Notes under the pieces: model-generated
The model's database searches: none
What the model was told of the DNA's origin: nothing
Seen by the model: only the letters and a program-made list of their open reading frames with translations
Part shown: positions 44,797-54,565 of the stretch, piece after piece
How the letters are laid out: each line of letters begins with the position of its first letter
Numbering within the stretch: the first letter of the stretch is position 1
Program-made: the position numbers and the translations under genes
Assembly (NCBI GenBank): GCA_019188255.1
Contig: JAETXT010000004.1
Coordinates: 6,138,001 to 6,202,000, forward strand
DNA length: 64,000 nt
DNA from: Verticillium longisporum
Lineage: Eukaryota > Ascomycota > Sordariomycetes > Glomerellales > Plectosphaerellaceae
Direction: 5' to 3'

Positions 44797-45945
44797 ATGT
44801 TCTCGTCGACACCGACTTCCTCGGCATCACGTAGTCCTCCCGCTTCGAGCATGTCGTGGGCGTCGCGCTTCCTGCTCGTGACGCTTTGCCTGGCGTCAAG
44901 TGCGTTGGGCGCCGCTGTCCCCTCCGAGGATACGCTGCCAGCGCTTACGCCTGGTCAGCAGGGTGTTGGAGCGCCCTACAGGTCTGCCATGGCATCAGGA
45001 GATGCGGACTTGAGGAAACGGCAAGAGGACGAGGACGAAAGCACAACAACAATAATACGACGAGCAACGCCGACAACCATAACGGCGTCCGAGATGACCA
45101 CTGCTGCTAGTACTGCCCGTCTCTCCATCACACCACCAAGCTCCAGCACAGAGGTGCCCGCCGCGCTCCCGTCACCATTCGACAGCAGCATGGCCTCTAC
45201 ATTCACCAACACTGACAACGCTGCCTGCCCAACTTTCATTAATGCTCTCCTTTCTAATTCCGACTTTAAGAAATGTTATCCCATCTCTATGCTGCTTTTG
45301 GTAAGACCATTCTCTGCGCCAACCCCTCGTCCCTCAGCACTAACCTGGTCGCAGAGCTCTAATGGATTCTTCGAGGCGAGCAAGAGTCTCGTCAACATTG
45401 TCCGCGTCCTTGACGCCGGTTGTGACGTCGACTTTGACTTTTGCAAGACCTATCTCGGCTCCGTAGCCGAGCAGCTCGTCAAGGACGAAAACTGCGGGCC
45501 CGACTACAACAAGGGACACGCCGTTGTTCGCGATACCTACGTGGGCCTCACAACCTACGAGACGGTCTACAAAGCGACATGCCTACAGAGCAAAGACGAC
45601 GCCATGTACTGCTACGCTACCGCCACCACATTCAGTGACGCTTCGAATATCTACCCATACCACCTGCCATTCAACCTGACATTTCCCGGCAGTGCCACGC
45701 CCGAGTGCAGCTGGTGCTTGTCGGAGACGATGGCGATTTTCCACTCCCAGGCCGCCGATCGCCGGAAACTCATCTCCTTGACGTACCAGAGTGCTGCACG
45801 GCAGATCAATACTGTGTGTGGCCCTGAGTTTGTCAACGAGACTCTCCCTGAGGCGGTGACGGGCAGCTCAGCAGGTATTTTCCTGCCACCCTGGGCTGTC
45901 GGCGTCGTTGCCCTATCACTGGGTCTGATACACAACTTGCTGTAA
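44797..45945 (+). CDS. GPI-anchored cell-surface protein (DUF7729-type), function unknown
   Basis: Two exons, 44797-45300 and 45355-45945, give 364 aa. A signal peptide is MSWASRFLLVTLCLASSALG, which begins at the internal ATG at 44851, so that start may be the functional one. A Ser/Thr/Pro-rich spacer with a KR site (LRKRQ, near residue 75) follows. The conserved cysteine-rich domain has FINALLSNSDFKKCYPISML, GCDVDFDFCKTYLGS, CGPDYNKGHAVVRDTYVGL, a tyrosine block and CSWCLSETMAIF. The C terminus is a hydrophobic tail (FLPPWAVGVVALSLGLIHNL) after small residues, as expected for GPI attachment. The intron (54 nt, GTAAGA donor, CTAAC branch) is a multiple of three without a stop, so retention would insert 18 residues inside the conserved domain. 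Confidence 0.75.
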   Translation: MFSSTPTSSASRSPPASSMSWASRFLLVTLCLASSALGAAVPSEDTLPALTPGQQGVGAPYRSAMASGDADLRKRQEDEDESTTTIIRRATPTTITASEMTTAASTARLSITPPSSSTEVPAALPSPFDSSMASTFTNTDNAACPTFINALLSNSDFKKCYPISMLLLVRPFSAPTPRPSALTWSQSSNGFFEASKSLVNIVRVLDAGCDVDFDFCKTYLGSVAEQLVKDENCGPDYNKGHAVVRDTYVGLTTYETVYKATCLQSKDDAMYCYATATTFSDASNIYPYHLPFNLTFPGSATPECSWCLSETMAIFHSQAADRRKLISLTYQSAARQINTVCGPEFVNETLPEAVTGSSAGIFLPPWAVGVVALSLGLIHNLL

Positions 45946-46160
45946 AGCATGTCTGTCCTCTTCGGATGGGTAGCATGGCGTCTTTGGGTTTCTTGGGTGG
46001 CATGATTTCACGTCGATTTTTTTTTCTTTTTTTCCACACACAGCAAGCGCTTTGATACCCTTACACTTTTCTTTAATTCCTCTTCTTCAGCCCCATTTTT
46101 ACAAACATACTTGGGTTCGACGAGCCATCTTCTCTACAAGGGCCACTTTCCCGATCATTC

Positions 46161-46179
46161 TAATTATTATTATTATTAC
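46161..46179. repeat. (ATT)n microsatellite
   Basis: TAATTATTATTATTATTAC tract, about five ATT units, in intergenic sequence. Confidence 0.8.
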
Positions 46180-48747
46180 TTGTTTTTTCCGCGAGCATGG
46201 CGCTGGGAGAGCGCCAAGGATTGGAAGGAAGCACGGCAGAAGAATATAGATGGGTGGGAGAATAGAGCCTCGGCACGAGGGATACCCCCGGCTGCAGGGC
46301 ACGAGCGACGGCCTGGACAGGGGTATAGCGGCGACGAAGCATAGCACCACAACGTGTTGTACGCCCCAGTACAAAGACAAAAGCCCTCTGGGTTACAAAA
46401 ATGAATAGGTCCTGGACCTTATTTACTATACCTCAAACATCTTGACCGTTCCCTGTTCCAAACACGTCCGCTCTTGTACAGCGTACGTTTTGGTGCAGCA
46501 CACCAGGCCAGGGTGGTGGCCATACTCAATGCTTGATCAAGGTTCCTCGACGTCATTTAATGTGGGAGATGTCCTGCCGAGGTTGAATCGTTGCCTACTC
46601 ATTGCGGCCCTGCTGTCGTGACCATGGCGAGCCTGAATATGAGAGCTGCGAGGGTGGATGCTCCCTCAATACAACGGCAGTCTAAACAAACCAGCCCCAC
46701 TAACTCCTTCACAGCACCGTCATTAGGTGGAATGAATGTGAGACGGAAATACAGCCATCTCATCAATCATTGCGCACACGTCGATACTGCCTTGCTTCTC
46801 GAAAAGTGCGCTCCTGTGTCTAAGGCATCTCGTCTGCGCTCGCATCATCGGTGTGTCACCGCCGCGCCATCTTCCCAGTCCGTCCGTCTCTGTTCGTATC
46901 CAGCGAGCCTTTTCAGAGTTTTCCTCTGCGTGTAGGCCTAGATGGTAGTCCCAGTGCGTCCTTGGTGTTGTTGTCCGCCATGCTCTGTGCCTGAATATTT
47001 AGTTTGTTGGCATGTCTGTCTCCGCCAACGACAGGTGAGCAGGTATCGGCGCAAAAAGACAGTCGTTTCCCAGAACTGGCGCGGCAGTCCACCGCTTTAT
47101 CGATTCGATGTCAGAGAACTACGGAGAACCCTGACTCGAGACCTACCTGAGATCCAGGTCCTGCAAGACACGGATACTGTAGACTATGGGACAGGGTAAA
47201 TAAGGAGTCTCGAACAATCTTGTAGATGGCCGAGGCCCATATATAGATGTGATTCCACACAATACCTACCAAGGGATATCGGTGGCACAGTCGGGGGAGA
47301 ATCTGTGGAAGTTCCAATGGCTGATGAGTGCTCGAACCCGTAGCGAAATGAGTATATTGCCGTGATCTATGACTTGTTGCACCTCAAGTTCAGCCATGTG
47401 GAGCATAAATCTCGAATGGCAAGGCGTTGACCCCCCGAATACGAAGTACATATCTCCGAGCTGCCTCTCGTTACCAGACGGCATCATGGCATGTAGTGGT
47501 ATCGTCGAGCGCTTTTTGACCAAGGTCACAAACCATTGAGATTGATCACAGGTGCCCAATATGTAAGCATGTCATTTCTGTGATCAACGTGAGGGTGTAT
47601 GCCTGCCTGTTGAGCGAACTATACAATCAAGACTTTGGGATTCTGTATCATCCATCACGAATGACGAAAGAAGTTTGAGTACCATGTGGCATGGCTTCTG
47701 GAACCTAGGGTCATCAGAAGGACAGTGATATCTTGTGACCTGCAAATATTTGTGCAAGGCAGTGAGCTGCTAGGTTTCACAGAACCATAAGCTGCATTAT
47801 ATTTTGAGCGGACTCGCCAGATGGAAACAGAGTGTATGCATGTCATTGATTTCATGTTGAAGCTCTCAACCTTCAGCTCGTGGAGACGAACCTTGCTCTT
47901 GATAAAGTACAAGATAGACTGAGACCAATGTATGAACAACGTTAGGACAAACCCCAGAAAGGTCACGAGACAACACCGGTGAGGTTTGCGAGCAGTAGAA
48001 AATTCATGGCGTTCAGGTTTCAGAGGTTTTGGACGGAACGACCGATAAGACTGCCTGTGAAAAGAACGTTACCCTCCACAGAAGGGCAAAGGCAGCTTCG
48101 CTTGGGTTCCAGTACACCACGATACCTGTCAGAAGGCACCTGCGGAGCCAAGGAACAGAGAGGCTCAAGGGCTTGAGACCACGAGAGCATATATTCAGGG
48201 CTTCGGAGAGCCCTTCTAGCTACAGAAGTCCAAATTTAAGATGCGTTCCCATGGCCCACCTGACAATTAGCTGCGGATATCGCTTGCTGAAGACCTCTTC
48301 ATTCTGCACATCCAACCGCTCTAATAAAAGCTGCCCTTGGCTTTCCGTAATATTCTGCTAGCACCTGACTTCTGAAAATTGCCACACATTGTAGAGTCAA
48401 TAGTCGAGGCTCTTTCGACGTAGACAGCAAAGTCAGTATGCAAGGCTTTTCACAACTACTTGGAGTCACTTAGTTCTGTTATAAAAGGCAGAGTTTTGAT
48501 GGTTACCTACCCTCCCGTACACGAACAAACTGTAATACAGCTGAAGGTTTGTTTGAATCGTTGTGTTTGGAGACTTTCAATCTGTCGTCCTGGAAGGTCA
48601 AGGGCCTGTGGTTATAGCGCACAGTGAGAAATCTTACATTGAAAGGTTAAGTGGTGGCATACTGACCAGGCCACTGAGCTTGGACGCTATGGCAGCAGCC
48701 AGCCAAAGTTTGTTGAATCCGAAGAATGTAACACAGGAATATACGTT

Positions 48748-48810
48748 GGTTCTAATGGTTCTAATGGTTCTAATGGTTCTAATGGTTCTAATGGTTCTAA
48801 TGGTTCTAAT
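48748..48810. repeat. Nine-base minisatellite, seven perfect copies
   Basis: Seven identical tandem copies of GGTTCTAAT, followed by one diverged copy (GGTGCAAAT). The unit length is a multiple of three, so it keeps an open frame (VLM repeats) in one direction, but no gene surrounds it. Perfect identity implies recent expansion or ongoing slippage. Confidence 0.95.
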
Positions 48811-50712
48811 GGTGCAAATTGTTATCTCGGCACCATGGGCACTCCATGCCAGTAGCGCATCGTAGCTACTTGTTCACCCATGGGGTTGATGACGCCCGGA
48901 GTACATGAGAACTATCGAACGCGAGTCGGCCACGCCTCTCATGCTTCAAATGCGATAAGAGGCCCTGGGTGGTGTGGACAACAACAACAGCCAGTACCTT
49001 AGATGAAGCACAGGGCACGCTAGAGTTCTGGCTGGAGAAGTCTATAACAAAGCCAAGCCGGAGAAACTACTACCATGATCCAGGCCATGTGAGGTTTACC
49101 TTGACACCTCATCGTCAACCGTTTGATATCCTGTCGGCCACAATCAAGACACCCAGTGGGGCAACACAGGTGACAACACGGGGAATAGGGTAACATTCAG
49201 GACTTTGCCGTGCCGCAAAGCCATCCTCTCGTGACTAAATGCGTCTCGGCCTAACCATTCTTGCTAAGCATTCAGGTCAAGCGCAAATGCCAAACGAAAA
49301 GAGAAAAGAAAGACGATCTCGCCAAGAAGAACTTTGGACGGCGATCAATGCTCTGACCGATAGGATGCAGGCGATCCTTCCCGGAAGCGTCCTGCAACGT
49401 CGTCCACTTCGAGCGACTACAACCAAATATCAGTCAATAGACAGGTGCATCCCACCCTTCGTCACAAAAGACCGACGCAGTCAAAGTTGATACACGCCGT
49501 CACCATCAGTCCGATCAAACCCGGTCACTGGAAAGACAGACCACCGGACATGCCGATCACCCTCCGAGCCAAGACCTTTCATGCAGCATGGAACCAGAAA
49601 CACCCCCAAGTCGGGTCCCGACAAGCCCCAGCCCTCCCAAGCATGACAAAGCCAGCGGCCTGTTGAAGGCTATCCCTTTGAACACGAGAACGGTCTCAGG
49701 TACTTTGAAGCCAAGAGCCGCCGGCTCGACCGCCTACTTAAAGGATCTTATCTCATATAGTGCTATCAAGCGATATTACATAACTGGCCCAGAAGCCAAT
49801 TCTGCCATTATATCTGGAGCACCCAGTACGTACCGTTGTACCTGAGGTCGTTCTCGTGTTCAAAGGGATAGCACCAAGTTTCCGTCTCTCGTGGTTCGGC
49901 GACCCAGCCTTGAGAACCAAAGCGACGCGCAAATGTCCAGACCGGGTCTCGATTTTTGGTCACTCCCGCCTCATGCCGATGCTACGCAAACAAAACTGAC
50001 ATTCTTTTCCCCCCTCCTCCTCCCTGCGGCAATGCTCCGTCCATTGCTCGGCTGCTGCTTCCCCCCTCATCATGACCGGAAGGTCTGAACCGGACCTTCA
50101 GCTCAGGAAACGCAGCCTCAAAATGCTGGACGGGCGCACGACAGGCAGCATGCAGCAGCGGCGGGGGGCACCCCAACCATGGGTAGGTAGGGTGTCACGC
50201 AGAACCAACAGTTGTGTGGCGACGTTGTTGTAACCTCCATTGCCTTGGCTCCTTATGCTTACCAGATGCTGACTACCTATGCGCTGTGTGGGCTGCAGCC
50301 TGCTGAATGAGCGAGAAAAAGACCGTTCCCTCTACTTCTTGGCCAAGCAACCATGGTACTTGTCATTTTCTGTCAGTTGTTACCCGGGAACTGGATCCTC
50401 AACAACAGGAAATTTCCGGGTTCAGTCACTCGGCAGCCTCCGGTTGGCCAATAACCAGCTGTACATCACATGTGGGATGATTCCACCTTTTGACACATGC
50501 TGTGCAACCCAAGGAAAAGAATGCTCCGTGCCATGAGGAGAGGGGGGGCCACAGCCCTCCATGCGAGGCCTTGACACGTACAATATCATCTCATTATGAC
50601 TGTAGCAGCAACTAAGCTGATCTATGCTGCCCCGGGACGAATGTACAACAAGACCGCATGAGTCTATGAGACCACTCTGCGAATACCTTTTAGCTTCCTG
50701 CAGCCAGTTTGA

Positions 50713-53700
50713 TCAGATGGGCTCATCCCTCGGCTCAATGAGCACCTCATTGACCGCCACATGCGGAGGCTGACAGACAGCAAAAACAATCGACGACGCA
50801 ACATCCTCCGCATCCAACACCTTGGCGCCCGTTGGCTCGCCGTACTTCTTGATGGCCTCGGCGTCAGTCGACATGCCTAGCAGCTCCGTGGCTGTATTAC
50901 CGGGCTGGATGGACGTGACGCGAAGTCCGGTGCCCGCAGTCTCAAGTCGCAGACTCTGCAGCGTGGCTTCGACGAAGAACTTGCTGGCCGAGTAGACACC
51001 AAGACCGGGGAACACCTTGCGGCCTGCATCCGAAGAAATGGCGACAATGTGACCAGCACCGCGGCTCAGCATACCGGGAACGACAGACGACAGGCAGTGC
51101 AGGAGACCCTTGCAATTGACGTCGACGGTACGCTCCCACTCATCTGTCTGGTTGTTGGCCATCATGGTGAAGTACATGACGCCAGCGCAGCTGACGAGTA
51201 TGTCGATAGGACCGAGTGTCTTGGAGACATTCTGCATGAGGGACTCGACCTCAGCCTTGCTGGTAATGTCTGCCTTTTGAATCAGAACCTTACCGCCCGT
51301 GCCGGCGGTGGTGATCTTAGCCTTGACTGCCTCGAGTGCGTCCATGCGTCGAGCAGCGAGCGCAACGTGTGCACCCTCCTTGGCCAGGCCCGCACCGACT
51401 GCGGCGCCTATGCCGGAGGATGCGCCCATGACGACGGCGACCTTGCCAGCGAGGCGACCCTTGTTAATCTTGCCCGAGGTTCCGTTGGCCTGCTTGCGAC
51501 GAGGTGGTCGAGAGAGCCAGCCTCGAGCGTAGAAGTGACGCATGTACGTCTCGAGAAGGGTACTGTCAATCTTGGGGCGCTGGAGGCCATACTTGGCCAG
51601 GATGGGCTGCGTCGCATCGTCCTTGAGCACTGTGACCGACTGCAGGGCCTCAGCGGTGGGCATGCCACCACGTAGAATCTCGGCCGTGAAAGGAATGTCG
51701 CCTGCTCGGCCGGAGCCCCGCTTCTCGTTCCAGAGGGATACCCAGTCATCCCAGGGCAGGCGCGAGGTCGAATAACCAAGCTCTGTCAAGCTGTGGAAGA
51801 TGCCACTAGCCGACACGGGGTTGGGATCGCCAAGGTGGTAGACCAGTTGCTTGGAGTCGGTGTGATTCGCGAGCGTGATGATGGCCGCACTGACAAAGTC
51901 CACAGGAGTCATTTCAGCAAACCAGCCCTCTACATTGGGCGCACAGCCGACATGCAGCGATTCGACGATCAAGGCATTCAGCAAGTCGTACGTGTTGGTG
52001 GAGCCCGTGACACTGTGGCCGCTGATGGTACCCGGGCGGTAGACCTTGCATGGCATGCCGCGACGAGAAGCCTCGTACACCAATTTCTCGGCCACCCATT
52101 TGGTCTGACCATAGCCGTCAAGGAGCTTATCGGGCACATCGTCAATGTCCACCATGGCGTTTTCAGACCAGCCCTCAACAGAAGGGGTCAAGACGCCATT
52201 GGTGGAAACGTGATGGAGGGTGGCACCGCTTTTGGACGCCAACCTCAAAATTTCCCTGGTGCCTCCCACATTGGCATTTCTCAGCGCAGCATAGGGGTAC
52301 ACAAGGTTGACGGTAGCAGCAGCGTGGATAATGACCTGCACCCGAGAGGCAAGTTCTGTGAAAGCCTCTGTGGACAGACCGAGGCGCTTGCGGGACAGGT
52401 TGCCGGGTAGAATCTCCATTCGGTCGAGCATCGAATCGTCCCAGAAACCAAGGTCAATGAGGTTCTTTCGCACTCTGGCCATGCCAGCGGGACGAGAATC
52501 ACTAGAGGGTTCAGTGAAGCGCACGAGACAGAGAATGTGTGCAGAGGTGTTCTCGATCAGGCCCTTGAGCAGGGATGCTCCTAAGTAGCCCGTAGCACCC
52601 GCGAGGAGGACAGTGTCGGCATCGTTGAGCTGACGCATGGGCTGACCGTGGGACTTGATGTCTTCCGGCAGGATACAGTCCGCGCGCAGAACAGCGGGCA
52701 GGTCACCTTGCACAGCCGCCGTGTGTCCATCACGAGCATCGCGGATAGCGTCGAGGTGACCTTGCAGTGTGGGCGTGCCAGCGAGAGGAGCCAATGGGAC
52801 TGGGAAACCAAACTCCTTGGTGAAGCGGTTGGCGAGATCAGCGAGGATGAGAGAATGGCCGCCAATGTCGAAAAAGTCAAGGTCCTCGGAGATGGCGCTG
52901 GCAGGCATGTTGAGAGAAGCCGCCCATAGCTTGATGATGGTCTCCATCTTGATCTTGGTGTTTTGGTCCTCCTTGGGGCTGCTGGCAACCTTCGGGGTGG
53001 TGGTGGGGGCAGAGCCTTGAGATCCGTCTTGCCCGAGACGCCGTGAGTAGGGAGCTGATCGAGCTGGACCCAGAGCGCGGGGATCATGTAGAGAGCCAGA
53101 TGCGCCGAGAGAGTGCGGCGAGCTCCGGGGCTGTACCCGGACTCGTCAATGACAATGTCGGCACGATCTCTCTTTTCTTGATTGTCGGGAACAATGTAGG
53201 CAACCAGTTGCCTCTCAAGACCATCGCCGTGAGACGTGACAGCGCAGTCACGCACGGCGAGATGCTTGACAATGGCGTTCTCGACCGCACCAGGCTGCAC
53301 CGTGTATCCACGCGTCTTGATCATGCCGCCAGCGCGACCCGTGATCTCCAGCAGGCCTGAAGGAAGTACGCGAGCAAGATCGCCCGTCTTGTACATGCGC
53401 GCTCCCTCCCTCTTGTCGAAGGGGTCAGGGGTGAAGGCCTTTGCTGTTGTCTCCGGCAGGTTCAGGTAGCCTCTTGCTAGGAGGTCACCGCCAACGTACA
53501 GCTCTCCGCTGACGTTATTCTTCACTCTGTTGCCGGCTTCGTCGAGGATGTAGATGTGGCTGGGGTCCATCGTCGGCCCAACAGGACAGACGCGAGCCTC
53601 GAGATCAATGAAAGTCCGGATGTCGCCGGCCGCGACTTCGTGCGTCTCACTGGCGCTATACACATTGAGAAGCCTCGTGTTGGGCAAGGCATCCAGAGCC

Positions 53701-54565
53701 CGGCGGCAGAGATCGGTAGTCACAACCTCGCCATTCAGCCAGAGAGAGCGCAGATCGGGCAGACGCTTTCCCAGCTCTGGGTGACGTGAGAGGACCGTCG
53801 CCAGCAGGGTCGGGGTCATCAATGTGTCAGTGATGCGACGTGACGCCAACAGGCCGACGAGTGCCGTTGGGTCATAGCTCGCAGCATCGGGAATGGCGAC
53901 GACCGTGGCGCCCCGTAGCAAGGGGCGAAGCATCTCCCAAACGAAAAAGACATTACAGGCCACTCGGTCGCCGGGGCCGAGGTCGCTGAGCTTGAATCTC
54001 AGGTCATAAGAGCGAACCGCCGCCCTGTGGGGTTCGCGATGCCCTTGGGCTGGCCAGTAGTACCGGAGGAATATGATACGAAGGCAAGGCGTTCTAGATC
54101 GTCCTCGGCTGGGAGAGGAGCCAGCTGATCTTCGCTGCCGGCACCGACGCCATTCTTCAGGTGATCGTTTGACTCATCAATGACAAAGATGGGAACATCA
54201 GCCTTGATGAAGCCGACATGGGCGTTTTGTGTGATGACTACGGACGGCTTGGCGTCCTCGATGACGTCGCGCAGCAGACCCGACGGATAGGCCAGCTCGA
54301 GCACCAGGAAGGCACCTCCGGCACGAAGCGCAGCCAGTGAGGCGACGACGTAGTCTGCGCTCCTGTTCATGAGCACACCGACGAGCGAGTCCCGACCGAC
54401 GCCATGCTGGCGCCGGAGGTGGTCAGCGAGAGTCTGTGTCTCACGGTCCAGCTCAGCATAGGTCAAGGTGCGGGCCTCATCCTCAAGCGCCACTGCATCA
54501 GGGATCGCCTTGGCCTGGATGCTAAAGAGAGCGGCGAGGTCCTTGGTGATGTCAATGGTCGACAT
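50713..54565 (-). CDS. A-T-R-R NRPS-like reductase, probable glycine betaine reductase; two frame breaks
   Basis: Domain order: adenylation (about 1-520), thiolation, thioester reductase and a C-terminal short-chain dehydrogenase. This is the architecture of fungal ATRR, which activates glycine betaine and reduces it in two steps, via betaine aldehyde, to choline. Adenylation motifs: YSSGTTGQPKGIANP, GELYVGGDLLARGYL, YKTGDLARVLPSGLLEITGR and GVSGKTDLKAL with the A10 lysine. The thiolation serine is S572 in FFDIGGHSL. R1 has the Rossmann motif LLAGATGYLGASLL at about 654-667 and YGQTK. R2 has GASSGIG near 1055 and YSASK. The gene is intronless, starts at 54565 (MSTIDITKDLAALFS) and would encode 1284 aa. 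Two breaks occur: the G4 run at 54029-54032 (after the A3 motif) and the G5 run at 53005-53009 (at A10). One extra base in each restores the frame. It stands alone, with no tailoring genes near it. Confidence 0.85.

Larger units (their letters stand above)
45946..50712. other. Gene-free, lower-GC segment with minisatellite
   Basis: About 4.8 kb with visibly more A/T than the flanks from about 46 to 49.9 kb. No reading frame on either strand matches a family; short frames such as 48969-49193 and 49588-49845 are isolated. It contains an ATT trinucleotide tract (46161-46179), a 9-bp minisatellite (48748-48810) and a GGTAGGTAGG element (50181-50191). It may be an old, degraded repeat or insertion, but no terminal repeats or transposase remains are recognisable. 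Confidence 0.5.

Noticed and set aside
48969..49845. Short frames that might be transposon remnants
   Set aside because: No transposase, reverse transcriptase, integrase or terminal repeats could be recognised.
50713..54565. Secondary-metabolite biosynthetic cluster around the A-T-R-R gene
   Set aside because: No tailoring enzyme, transporter or regulator sits within 4 kb on either side, and the domain order matches a primary-metabolism enzyme.
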